From the NCBI GenBank assembly GCA_022822745.1, contig JAJEAO010000102.1:20927-84926 (forward strand): a stretch of 64,000 bases of DNA, written 5' to 3'. Each line of letters begins with the position of its first letter. Positions within the stretch are counted from its first letter, which is position 1. This document shows positions 8,883-17,311 of this stretch, piece after piece. This stretch comes from Acidobacteriota bacterium (GTDB taxonomy: Bacteria; Acidobacteriota; Vicinamibacteria; Marinacidobacterales; Marinacidobacteraceae). Made by a program: the position numbers and the translations under genes. Below the pieces are notes generated by a model. That model was not told where the DNA came from, did not search any database, and saw only the letters and a program-made list of their open reading frames with translations.

Positions 8883-10115
8883 ATGATGACTCGCCCCCAA
8901 CGACATCGCGGGACGCTCGCGCGCGCCCTGATCCTCATCGTCGTCGCTCTCTACCCGGCTGGCTGCGGGACAGGCACGGACGGCAAACCGGCCCCGCCAC
9001 CAGCCGCTTCTCCTTCTCCACCGAGTGCTCCACCGAGTGCGGAACCGAAGCCGATTCTCGGAGCGCGGATCACGGTCATTTCGATTCCCAGCCCTTACTC
9101 GGGCGGCTATCCCGAGGGGGAATGGATCCGGCTACTCGCCGAGTTCGAGAAGCCTCTACAGGTGAGAGGTGTTCCTCGAGTAGCGATCGGAATCGGAGGA
9201 ACCACTCGCTACGCCACATTCTCGCCGTGGGTCGCACATCGCATTTCTGATCCAGAACACAAGCAGAAGTCTCAGGTAAGGCGCGGATTCGAATTGGCGC
9301 CACGATTCGACTACCTGGTGGACGCAGCGGATCGAGACAGAAGCGGGATCAGTATCGCTTCGGATGCCTTCGACTTCACCGAGGGAATCCTCGTGGACGC
9401 AGCGGGCGATGAGGTCGATGTCGAGATCTACGGTGTAGCACCTTCCGAGTTCGGCGAGGTCACGGAACCCGGCACGGACCTCGTCTCGCATCCGGTAATC
9501 GGAAGACCACAGCCACGAGGGTGCACGAACGAGCGGGAACAGGCTCTCGCATTTGGCTCGGGTCGCTCATGGGGACCACCCATCTTGATCTCCGAATGGG
9601 ATGGGACGCCGTTCCGTTTCTACTTCAGCCTCGTGGGATTGCCTGAGAGTGCGCGACCCGATGCAGAGCGCGTTCTGGACGTTGTCGAACAGATGTCCGA
9701 GCAGATCACGGAGCAGATCGGCTACCCAATATTGGAAGTGGGAGGCTGGGAGAGGGACTCCGAAATCGCATGGCCTGATTTTCGCGACCGCCAGCCATGT
9801 TCCTGGCGCACGCGCGGCCAAATCATCGGCATGGCGACGGACGACCCGGACGTGCCGGGAGCCGCTGCGAATCCCAAGTGTGCTGTGTGGGCGAAGGGCG
9901 GCAGCTTCGACTTCGCAAACGGCACTGTGGCGCACGAGATCTTCCACCTCTTCGGATTCACGCACCATCCACAGGACTGGCGGGGGCCGGGTCAGGTTGG
10001 TCACGGGGTCTTCATGTCGCGAAGACTGAACGGCGCCTACGTGGACCGAGATGACGTACCTCTCAGCTTCGAGGACATGGACGCCCTGCGGTGTATCTTT
10101 CCGCGCGGCGGATGA
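8883..10115 (+). CDS. Lipoprotein with Ig-like domain and metzincin-type zinc protease motif
   Basis: 410 residues. An N-terminal hydrophobic segment ends in a lipobox-like YPAGC (C28), followed by a Pro/Ser/Ala-rich linker. Residues about 60-190 match the bacterial extracellular repeat that reads roughly Y..G..I.....F..P..V.G.P...I.IG...R.A.....D..DGI.I, seen here as SGGYPEGEWIRLLAEFEKPL and AADRDRSGISI. Near the C terminus HEIFHLFGFTHH fits the metzincin consensus HExxHxxGxxH (H351, E352, H355, H361), with GVFMSRR about 16 residues later as a possible Met-turn. I infer an outer-membrane or surface metalloprotease. GC is lower than in neighbours and it has no obvious operon partner, so it may be acquired. 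Confidence 0.7.
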   Translation: MMTRPQRHRGTLARALILIVVALYPAGCGTGTDGKPAPPPAASPSPPSAPPSAEPKPILGARITVISIPSPYSGGYPEGEWIRLLAEFEKPLQVRGVPRVAIGIGGTTRYATFSPWVAHRISDPEHKQKSQVRRGFELAPRFDYLVDAADRDRSGISIASDAFDFTEGILVDAAGDEVDVEIYGVAPSEFGEVTEPGTDLVSHPVIGRPQPRGCTNEREQALAFGSGRSWGPPILISEWDGTPFRFYFSLVGLPESARPDAERVLDVVEQMSEQITEQIGYPILEVGGWERDSEIAWPDFRDRQPCSWRTRGQIIGMATDDPDVPGAAANPKCAVWAKGGSFDFANGTVAHEIFHLFGFTHHPQDWRGPGQVGHGVFMSRRLNGAYVDRDDVPLSFEDMDALRCIFPRGG

Positions 10116-10126
10116 CGGGGAGAGCT

Positions 10127-10234
10127 TCAGCGCAGGGATGGCATCCGTCGCTCAGAGACACAGTGGCTGCCTCGCCGACGAATACACCGGAAGCCGTGGC
10201 TCTCGAGCACGCGGATGACCTCGCGCACTCTCAT
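10127..10234 (-). pseudogene. Truncated HicA-type toxin remnant
   Basis: The reverse strand encodes 35 residues starting MRVREVIRVLESHGFRCIR and then RRGSHC. This is the N-terminal half of HicA mRNA interferases: K/R-V-R-E-x-I/L..L...GF, then the catalytic histidine in GSH. It then runs into non-homologous sequence and stops. The C-terminal half and any HicB antitoxin are absent. The rest of the 380-base gap up to the DUF3179 gene shows nothing else recognisable apart from a strong ribosome-binding site at 10481. Confidence 0.5.
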
Positions 10235-10480
10235 CGCGAGGTCTGAGGATCGCCGGGGACGCAGGAGCCGCTCGCGCGGATTCCGAGACCGGCTTCTCCG
10301 TCGAGCCGTAGCAGAGAGAGGACGACGACCATGTTCGCCCGAACGAGCCGCCAACGCGAGAGCCAGCGGGGTCTCGTTTCGGCGCGACACACCGGCGAGT
10401 TTGCCTCGCCTGGACTCGGTGGGGCGGCAGACCGCGCCGACGACCCCACTCCCATTCGCTACGATCCGTGGGTGTGCAGG

Positions 10481-10487
10481 AAGGAGG
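10481..10487 (+). promoter_or_regulatory. Ribosome-binding site that fixes a GTG start
   Basis: AAGGAGG lies 8 bases before GTG 10496 and 14 bases before the in-frame ATG 10502. The spacing favours GTG as the start of the DUF3179 gene. Confidence 0.6.
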
Positions 10488-10495
10488 ATCGAGAC

Positions 10496-11941
10496 GTGGC
10501 AATGACCTCATACGGTGGGCGGCTCGGCTTCGGCGTCTTCGCGGTCCTCGTGGCGATCCTGGTGGCAGGGGTTCTGTCGGCGCAGCCGCCGCCGGATCCG
10601 CCCGGGCTCCCGGGGGATCCGTTCGGGGATCCCTTCGGCGACCGGTTCGGACAGCGCCAGGATCTGGATTCGCTGGTTCGGACCGGGTTCTTCGGTCGGA
10701 GCCCGGCGGTGCGGAGCCGGGCGCTTCGCTTCCTCGTGGAGCGCGACCAGAAGGACGTGATCCCCGCGTTCATCGCCGTGCTGCGGGTCGTCCGGGACGA
10801 GGACGGCCAGATCGTGGACGCCCTCCAGCGCCTCGCCCGGGCCCGGCTGGGACACGACTGGAAGGCGTGGCTGGAATGGCAGGAAGAGCACACCGAGGTG
10901 CGCCCCTACCGCGGGTTCGTCAAGTTCAAGGCGGACATCCTCGCCGGGATCGATCCGGCCTTCCGCGACTTCCTCTACCCCGGCGTGCGCCACGAGATCC
11001 GCATCGAGGAAATCGTCTGGGGCGGCGTGAAGAAGGACGGCATCCCGGCGCTCGTGAACGCGACGCAGATCCCGGGCTCCGATGCCGACTACCTGACGGG
11101 CGCCGAACTCGTCTTCGGGGTCTCGGTGAACGGCGACGCCCGCGCCTACCCGCTGCGCATCCTCGACTGGCACGAGATGTTCAACGATGTGGTCGGCGGT
11201 GTTCCGGTGTCGCTCGCCTACTGCACCCTGTGCGGGTCGGGGATCCTGTTCGACACTCGCGTCCCGGGACGGCGGAAGCCGTTCGTGTTCGGCTCTTCGG
11301 GGCTGCTCTACCGGTCGAACAAGCTGATGTACGACACCGAGACCGAGTCGCTGTGGAATCAGTTCACCGGGGAGCCGGTCGTGGGCGAGCTGACCGGGTC
11401 GGGAATCGAGCTGAAGATGCTGCCCGTCGTCATCTCGAGCTGGCGCGACTGGCTGGCGGCGCACCCGGACACGACGGTGCTGTCGCTCGACACCGGCTTC
11501 GACCGCGACTACCGACCGGGGCAGCCCTACGGCTACTACTTCGAGAGCCCCGATCTGATGTTTCCCGTCGTGGTGCGGGACCGGCGGCTCGATCCGAAGG
11601 ACCGGGTCTTCGTGCTCCGCGACGGCGAGCGCGAAATGGCGTGGGCGCTCACGCTGTTCGGCGACGGCGCCGTGATCCACGACCGCATCGGGAACCTCGA
11701 CGCGGTCCTCATCGGGGACGGGACCACCGAGACCGTGCGCGCCTACGAGTCCGGCGGCCGGCGTTTCGAACTCGACCCGGACGATCCCGGCGGCGTCAGG
11801 AGCGACGGGAACTCCTGGCGCATCACCGAGGATGCGCTTCTCGGCCCGGACGGCGAGGCGCTGCGGCGTCTCCCCGGCCATGTGGCCTACTGGTTCGCCT
11901 GGGCCAGCTACAAGCAGGATCGCCCTCTCCGCGTGGAGTGA
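10496..11941 (+). CDS. Exported DUF3179 domain protein
   Basis: About 481 residues from GTG 10496, chosen on Shine-Dalgarno spacing; ATG 10502 is the alternative. The N terminus is a signal peptide or membrane anchor (FGVFAVLVAILVAGVLSAQ), then a Pro/Asp/Gly linker. Residues about 60-135 form a helical, HEAT-like segment. The rest is a DUF3179 domain with its hallmark AYCTLCGSGILFDTRV (C243, C246), preceded by YPLRILDWHEMFND and VNGDARAYP. The paired cysteines might bind metal or heme, but function is unknown for the family. It stands alone, 37 bases before the next gene. Confidence 0.8.
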   Translation: MAMTSYGGRLGFGVFAVLVAILVAGVLSAQPPPDPPGLPGDPFGDPFGDRFGQRQDLDSLVRTGFFGRSPAVRSRALRFLVERDQKDVIPAFIAVLRVVRDEDGQIVDALQRLARARLGHDWKAWLEWQEEHTEVRPYRGFVKFKADILAGIDPAFRDFLYPGVRHEIRIEEIVWGGVKKDGIPALVNATQIPGSDADYLTGAELVFGVSVNGDARAYPLRILDWHEMFNDVVGGVPVSLAYCTLCGSGILFDTRVPGRRKPFVFGSSGLLYRSNKLMYDTETESLWNQFTGEPVVGELTGSGIELKMLPVVISSWRDWLAAHPDTTVLSLDTGFDRDYRPGQPYGYYFESPDLMFPVVVRDRRLDPKDRVFVLRDGEREMAWALTLFGDGAVIHDRIGNLDAVLIGDGTTETVRAYESGGRRFELDPDDPGGVRSDGNSWRITEDALLGPDGEALRRLPGHVAYWFAWASYKQDRPLRVE

Positions 11942-11978
11942 CGGCGGCGGGCGAAGCCGGGGATAATCCGGGCGCCCG

Positions 11979-13121
11979 ATGCCGGAACCCGAAGACACCC
12001 TCCCCATCCGCCCGGACTGGATCCGGCGGGCCGCGGTCGCGCTGCCGACGACCGCGTTCGACGCCGACCTGAAGTTCTTCACCCGGCAGCTCGGCTTCCG
12101 GCTGGACCGCATCTGGCCCGCCGACCGTCCGGCGTTCGCAGCGATCTCGGGCCACGGCGCCGCGATCCTGCTGGAGCGAAGCGCCAGCTTCGCGCCGGGC
12201 CTCATCCGGCTGGAAGTCGAGGGGCCGGAGGGCGCTGGCCACGCGGGCGCCGAAGTACAAACGCCCGGCGGCCATCGGATCGCCCTCGGCGACGCCAGCC
12301 CGACGCTCCGGATCCCCGAGACGGTCCACCAGTTCGGCGTTCAGCGACTCCGGAAAGGCGGCTGGGGCGTGGGCCGGGCGGGGATGCTCTACCGGGATCT
12401 GCTGCCCGACAGCCTCGGCGGCGCCATGATCGCATCCCACATCCGGATCGAGGAAGCCGGTCCGGTCCCGGACGCGGTCCACTACCACGCGGTCGCCTTC
12501 CAGCTCATCTTCTGCCATCGCGGCTGGGTCCGGCTGGTGTACGAGGACCAGGGCCCCCCGTTCGTCCTCGCGGCCGGGGACTGCGTGATCCAGCCGCCGG
12601 AGATCCGCCACCGCGTGCTGGAAGCCTCGGGCGGGGTCGAAGTGATCGAGATCGGCGTCCCGGCGGAGCACCTGACCACGCTGGACCACGAGATGGAGCT
12701 GCCCACGCCGCGCCACCGCCCCGACCGGGAATTCGCCGGGACCCGGTTCGTGCTCCACCGGGAAGAGGGAGCGCGATGGGATCCCTGGCGGATCCCCGGC
12801 TTCGAGGCGCGCGAGACCGGCATCGCCGACGCCACCCGGGGACTCGCCGGGGTCCGGGTCGCCCGGTGGATCCCGGGATCTCCGGCCCCGCCTTCCGTGC
12901 GTCACGAAGGCGACATCCTGTTCGGATTCGTCCGGTCCGGCGCCATGACGCTTCGCGGCGACGGCCACCCCGACATGGGTGTTTCCGCCGGGGACGCCTT
13001 CGTCCTGCCGCCGAAACAGTCCGCCCGGTTCGACCATCCCTCGGACGACCTCGAGATCCTCGAGGTCGCCCTGCCCGGCCGATTCCGCACCGAACTCGGC
13101 CCCACCCCTTCCGACTCCTGA
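11979..13121 (+). CDS. Glyoxalase-like (VOC) plus double cupin protein
   Basis: 380 residues. Residues about 14-75 look like half of a VOC/glyoxalase fold (VALPTTAFDADLKFFTRQLGF, a typical VOC opening). Residues about 150-235 are a cupin (VHYHAVAFQLIFCHRGWVRL, then VLAAGDCVIQPPEIRHRVLE). Residues about 285-370 are a second cupin (VRHEGDILFGFVRSGAMTL, then VSAGDAFVLPPKQSARF). Both cupins keep histidine/glutamate positions that could bind a metal. The family is unassigned; dioxygenase, isomerase or sensor roles are possible. The peroxiredoxin gene begins 10 bases after the stop, so the two are probably co-transcribed. Confidence 0.7.
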   Translation: MPEPEDTLPIRPDWIRRAAVALPTTAFDADLKFFTRQLGFRLDRIWPADRPAFAAISGHGAAILLERSASFAPGLIRLEVEGPEGAGHAGAEVQTPGGHRIALGDASPTLRIPETVHQFGVQRLRKGGWGVGRAGMLYRDLLPDSLGGAMIASHIRIEEAGPVPDAVHYHAVAFQLIFCHRGWVRLVYEDQGPPFVLAAGDCVIQPPEIRHRVLEASGGVEVIEIGVPAEHLTTLDHEMELPTPRHRPDREFAGTRFVLHREEGARWDPWRIPGFEARETGIADATRGLAGVRVARWIPGSPAPPSVRHEGDILFGFVRSGAMTLRGDGHPDMGVSAGDAFVLPPKQSARFDHPSDDLEILEVALPGRFRTELGPTPSDS

Positions 13122-13131
13122 GGAGAGATCC

Positions 13132-13794
13132 ATGAGCCTCCGCATCGGCGACATCGCCCCCGACTTCACCGCCCCGACGACCGAGGGCCCGATCCGCTTC
13201 CACGACTGGATCGGCGACGGCTGGGCGATCCTCTTCTCCCATCCCAAGGACTTCACCCCGGTCTGCACCACCGAGCTCGGCGCCATGGCCGGCCTCCAGC
13301 CCGAGTTCGAGCGCCGCAACTGCCGGATCATCGGGCTGAGCGTGGACCCGGTCGAGGATCACGCGCGGTGGGTCCCGGACATCGAAGAGACTCAGGGCCA
13401 CCAGGTCGGCTATCCCCTGATCGGGGACGAGGAGCTCCGCGTCGCCAAGCTCTACGACATGATCCATCCGGACGCTCTCGGCCGGAAGGGCCGGACCGCC
13501 GCCGAGAACATGACGGTGCGGTCGGTGTTCGTGATCGGTCCGGACAAGCGCATCAAGTTGATCCTGACCTATCCGATGACCACCGGGCGCAACTTCGACG
13601 AAGTCCTGCGCGCGCTCGACTCGATGCAGCTCACGGCGGCCCACCAGGTGGCGACTCCGGTGAACTGGAAGGATGGCGACGACGTGATCATCGTGCCTGC
13701 GGTGTCCGACGACGAGGCGCGGAAGAAGTACCCGGACGGCTGGGAAGCCCCGAGGCCCTATCTCCGACTCGTCCGCCAGCCGGGCCGGGACTGA
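13132..13794 (+). CDS. 1-Cys peroxiredoxin (Prx6 type)
   Basis: 220 residues. It reduces peroxides with thiol or other donors. The peroxidatic cysteine is C45 in HPKDFTPVCTTELG, the exact Prx6-class signature. The length and the extended C-terminal arm (VATPVNWKDGDDVIIVPAVS, KKYPDGWEAPRPYLRL) are also diagnostic of this class. ATG 13132 is preceded by AGGAGA at good spacing. The longer open frame upstream overlaps the cupin gene and was rejected. Adjacency to the cupin gene hints at an oxidative-stress pairing, but this is inference. Confidence 0.93.
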   Translation: MSLRIGDIAPDFTAPTTEGPIRFHDWIGDGWAILFSHPKDFTPVCTTELGAMAGLQPEFERRNCRIIGLSVDPVEDHARWVPDIEETQGHQVGYPLIGDEELRVAKLYDMIHPDALGRKGRTAAENMTVRSVFVIGPDKRIKLILTYPMTTGRNFDEVLRALDSMQLTAAHQVATPVNWKDGDDVIIVPAVSDDEARKKYPDGWEAPRPYLRLVRQPGRD

Positions 13795-13839
13795 TCCGGG
13801 AGGCCGGACCCGTCCATCTCAGGATTTCCCCCTGCGCCC

Positions 13840-15405
13840 ATGCCCGACGACGCGCCTTCTCCGCGACGCAACCTGCCGATCGGACTTCAGACACTTCGCG
13901 AGATCCGCGAGGGAGACTTCTACTACGTGGACAAGACCGCCCACGTCGGGCGGCTGGTGGGGAGCGGAAAGAGCTTCTTCCTCTCCCGGCCGCGGCGATT
14001 CGGGAAGAGCCTGCTCCTGGACACGATCAAGGAACTCTTCGAAGGCCGGGAAACGCTCTTTCGCGGTCTCGCGATCCACGAGAACCGGGACTGGTCGAAG
14101 ACGCACCCGGTCGTGCGGCTCAGCTTCGGAAGTGGCAACTTCACCCGACCGTCGGCGGTCGCGGAACGGACTTCGGAGCAGATCGCCTCCGAGGCAGCGC
14201 GGCACGGAGTAGCGCCCGAAGGCCTCACGCCGGAGGGACGGTTCGCCGACCTGCTGCGAGCCCTTCACGAATCGCGCGGCCGGCGCGTCGTCGTGCTCGT
14301 GGACGAGTACGACAAGCCGATCCTCGATGCTCTCCGCACGCCCGAGGCGGCCCGCGCCAACCGCGACTTCCTTCGCGGTCTCTACTCGGTCATCAAGGAC
14401 TGCGACGCCGACATCCGCTTCGCCATGCTCACCGGAGTCAGCCGGTTCTCGAAGGTCAACCTGTTCTCCGGCCTGAACAACCTGCAAGACATCACCCTCG
14501 ACCCCCGCTACTCGTCCATCTGCGGCTTCACCGAACGGGATCTGGAGACCGTGTTCGCCCCCGAGCTCGTCGGGCTGGACCTCGAGCAGGTCCGCCACTG
14601 GTACAACGGTTACTCGTGGCGCGGCGAGCAGCGCGTGTACAACCCGTTCGATGTGCTCCTGCTGTTCGACCGGCGCGAGTTCGGGGCGTGGTGGTTCGAG
14701 ACTGGGACGCCGACGTTCCTGATCGACCTGCTCGCAGGTCGCGGGATGGCGAGCTTCGATCTCGAGGGCATGATCGCCGATGACGCCCTCCTCTCGGCGT
14801 TCGACGTCGAGGACATCGCACCCGAGGCGCTGCTGTTCCAGACCGGCTACCTGACGATCCACGAATCGGCGTGGAAGGCAGGCCGGACCTGGTACCGACT
14901 CGGCTATCCGAACCGGGAAGTGCGGCAGAGCCTGAACGGCAAGCTCCTCGAACGTCTGACGGGCGGGGGAGGGGCCGAGACGGCGCGCCGGTTCCGCCTT
15001 CACGATCTGCTGGCGACCGCCGATATCCCCGGGCTGGAAGCCGAATTCCGGGCGCTCTTCGCCGGGATCCCCTCCGAGTGGCATACCCGCAACCGCATCG
15101 CCCGCTACGAGGGGTACTACGCCAGCGTCTTCCATGCCTGCCTCGCGGCGATCGGGATGGACTTGCGGGTGGAGGACAGTTCGGCCGCCGGACGGCTCGA
15201 CCTCGCCGCGCTTCACGAAGGGCAGGTCTGGCTCTTCGAGTTCAAGGTCGCCGAGCGGGCCACCCCGGGCGCGGCGCTGGCGCAACTCGAGGAGAAGGGC
15301 TACGCGGACAAGTACCGCTCCCGTGGCGAGCCGATCCATCTCGTCGGCGTCGAGTTCAGCGAGGCGACCCGCAACCTGACCGCCTTCGAGGCGGCCCGCG
15401 CCTGA
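13840..15405 (+). CDS. AAA-ATPase-like protein with C-terminal PD-(D/E)XK nuclease domain (copy 2)
   Basis: 521 residues, the same length and architecture as the gene at 7073-8638. It has LPIGLQTLREIREGDFYYVDKT at the N terminus, the atypical P-loop SRPRRFGKSLLLDTI, Walker B VVVLVDEYDKPILD, a central LTGVSRFSKVNLFSGLNNL, and the C-terminal nuclease-like pair GRLDLAALH and VWLFEFKV, ending GYADKYRSRGEPIHLVG. The two copies differ throughout, so this is an old duplication or two separate acquisitions rather than a recent copy. It is more GC-rich than copy 1. It lies 45 bases after the peroxiredoxin stop. Function is unknown. Confidence 0.85.
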   Translation: MPDDAPSPRRNLPIGLQTLREIREGDFYYVDKTAHVGRLVGSGKSFFLSRPRRFGKSLLLDTIKELFEGRETLFRGLAIHENRDWSKTHPVVRLSFGSGNFTRPSAVAERTSEQIASEAARHGVAPEGLTPEGRFADLLRALHESRGRRVVVLVDEYDKPILDALRTPEAARANRDFLRGLYSVIKDCDADIRFAMLTGVSRFSKVNLFSGLNNLQDITLDPRYSSICGFTERDLETVFAPELVGLDLEQVRHWYNGYSWRGEQRVYNPFDVLLLFDRREFGAWWFETGTPTFLIDLLAGRGMASFDLEGMIADDALLSAFDVEDIAPEALLFQTGYLTIHESAWKAGRTWYRLGYPNREVRQSLNGKLLERLTGGGGAETARRFRLHDLLATADIPGLEAEFRALFAGIPSEWHTRNRIARYEGYYASVFHACLAAIGMDLRVEDSSAAGRLDLAALHEGQVWLFEFKVAERATPGAALAQLEEKGYADKYRSRGEPIHLVGVEFSEATRNLTAFEAARA

Positions 15406-15442
15406 GGTCGAGGCGGAGCGGACCCGTGAGACGCTACGCGCC

Positions 15443-16789
15443 ATGAGCAGCGCGGGGGGCGCGGAGCGCCTCGAACGACGGATGGGGCTCCTCGGGGCCT
15501 CGGCGACGAACATCATCGGGATGGTCGGGATCGGCCCGTTCCTGACGATCCCGCTCATGGTGACGGCGATGGACGGGCCGCACATCCTGTGGGCCTGGCT
15601 GCTCGGGGCGCTGCTGTCGCTCGCCGACGGCCTGGTGTACGCCCAGCTCGGGGCGGCGCTCCCGGGAAGCGGCGGCCCCTACATCTACCTCCGGGAGGCG
15701 TTCCGGCCGTTCGGCCTGGGGCGGCTCATGGCGTTCCTGTTCCTGTTCCACATCCTGCTGGTCGCGCCACTCTCGCTGGCCGGAGGAGCCGTCGGCTTCA
15801 GCGACTACCTCGGCTACTACCTCCCGGCGATGAGCGGCTGGTCCCACGACCTGGCCGCGGCGGGCGTCTGCCTGCTCGTCCTGTTCCTGCTGTACCGGAA
15901 CATCGAATCGGTGGAGCGCCTCTCGAAGGCGATGCTCGCGCTCGTCCTCGCGACGACCGGGTGGGTCATCGTGGCCGGGCTCCTCCACTCCCCCGCCCTT
16001 CCGGCGATCACGCCGCCGAGCGGGTGGGACGCTGGCTTCCTGCCGACGCTCGGCGCCGCCGGCGTGATCGCGATGTACAGCTTCGGGGGCTACAACCAGG
16101 TCTGCAACATCGCCGGAGAGGTGAAGAACCCGTCGAAGACCATCCCGCGCTCGATCCTGCTCTCGATCGGAGTCGTCGCGCTGCTCTACGTCGGGATGAG
16201 CACGGTGATGCTGGCGGCGATTCCGTGGGAGGAAGCGGGCCGGAGCACCACGCTGGCTTCGATCTTCGTCGCCCGCACCGTCGAGGATCCGGCGCTCGCG
16301 CGCATGGCGGGGTCGGTGATCACCGCGCTCATCCTGTTCGTCGCCGTTGCCTCCGTTTTCGCCTTCGCCCTCGGCTACTCCCGGATGCCCTGGGCCGCCG
16401 CCCGCGACGGCCAGTTCTTCGCCATCTTCGGGCGCATCCATCCGAAGCGGGGCTTTCCGCACGTCTCGCTCGTGTGGCTCATCCTCGCCGCGATCCCGTT
16501 CTGCTTCTTCAGCCTGGGACAGCTCGTGAACTGGCTGATGCAGGTGCAGATCCTGCTGCGCTTCGCGTGGCAGTGCGTTGCAGTCCTGCTCATCGCGCGC
16601 TACCGCAAGGACATCCCCCAGCCGTTCCGGATGTGGCTCTATCCGATCCCGGCGCTGCTTTCGCTCGCGCTCTGGATCTGGTTGTTCTTGACCGGGCCGG
16701 TTTCCGGAGTCTGGTTCTCGCTGGGGTTCCTCGGACTCGGCCTCGCCGCCTACGCAGTGTTCCGCCGAACGCGCGCCACCGCCACCTGA
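15443..16789 (+). CDS. APC-family amino acid permease
   Basis: 448 residues with about 12 hydrophobic segments. The N terminus ASATNIIGMVGIGPFLTIP is the glycine-rich first helix that binds substrate in APC transporters. It continues with LPGSGGPYIYLREAF and a central FGGYNQVCNIAGEVKNPSKTIPRSI, the conserved loop of the amino acid/polyamine/organocation family. It should import or exchange an amino acid or polyamine; the substrate cannot be read from sequence. It ends 18 bases before the convergent HEPN gene stop. Confidence 0.9.
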   Translation: MSSAGGAERLERRMGLLGASATNIIGMVGIGPFLTIPLMVTAMDGPHILWAWLLGALLSLADGLVYAQLGAALPGSGGPYIYLREAFRPFGLGRLMAFLFLFHILLVAPLSLAGGAVGFSDYLGYYLPAMSGWSHDLAAAGVCLLVLFLLYRNIESVERLSKAMLALVLATTGWVIVAGLLHSPALPAITPPSGWDAGFLPTLGAAGVIAMYSFGGYNQVCNIAGEVKNPSKTIPRSILLSIGVVALLYVGMSTVMLAAIPWEEAGRSTTLASIFVARTVEDPALARMAGSVITALILFVAVASVFAFALGYSRMPWAAARDGQFFAIFGRIHPKRGFPHVSLVWLILAAIPFCFFSLGQLVNWLMQVQILLRFAWQCVAVLLIARYRKDIPQPFRMWLYPIPALLSLALWIWLFLTGPVSGVWFSLGFLGLGLAAYAVFRRTRATAT

Positions 16790-16807
16790 CGCGATCTCCG
16801 CCCGAAC

Positions 16808-17311
16808 CTACCGAGGGTGACGGATTCGCGCTGCCTGTCTCTGCGCACGATCGGACACCACGAAAACGGCGGCGAGAATGTCCCCTAGATCGCGCACGGC
16901 CCGGAAATGATCATGGACCTGACGCACCGTGAGATCAGTTCTCTCTCCATGCGCGATTCGATTCCTCTGCTGGACAATGCTGGTGATACTGTCCAACATC
17001 GGTTGCCCTGCACGCTCCCTGAACCGCTTCTTCCACTCGTCATTGAAGTCCCCGAGCACCCCGCACATCTTGCTGACCCTTGGATTCCGTACGCGATCCA
17101 TCTGGTTTCGCACGTAGTTCGCCGTTGCGGGATCCGAGCCTCCCCTCGCGAACTCCGCGACGCGAGCCCGGAAGACATGCTCCAGATAAGCGCAGGTCCA
17201 GATCGTCATGATCTCGGCCAGCCAAGCCTCCTGCTCTGAATCCATACCTGCTTCTTGCGCCGCATTGCAGGCCGCCTCGATCTTGCCGCAAAGGGCCGAC
17301 TCACGGTTCAT
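16808..17311 (-). CDS. HEPN-domain protein partner of the DUF262 gene
   Basis: 167 residues, largely helical. RNRIAHGERTDLT contains the HEPN motif R-x4-H (R116, H121) at the position used by HEPN ribonucleases to cut RNA, closest to the MAE_28990/RiboL-PSP-HEPN group. The ATG (17311) overlaps the stop of the upstream DUF262 gene by 4 bases, so translation is coupled. In known families this pairing, DUF262 plus HEPN, occurs in mobile defence or toxin-type modules. The HEPN protein is the likely RNase effector, but which partner is toxic is not visible. GC is clearly lower than in flanking genes, suggesting acquisition. Confidence 0.75.
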   Translation of the reverse strand: MNRESALCGKIEAACNAAQEAGMDSEQEAWLAEIMTIWTCAYLEHVFRARVAEFARGGSDPATANYVRNQMDRVRNPRVSKMCGVLGDFNDEWKKRFRERAGQPMLDSITSIVQQRNRIAHGERTDLTVRQVHDHFRAVRDLGDILAAVFVVSDRAQRQAARIRHPR

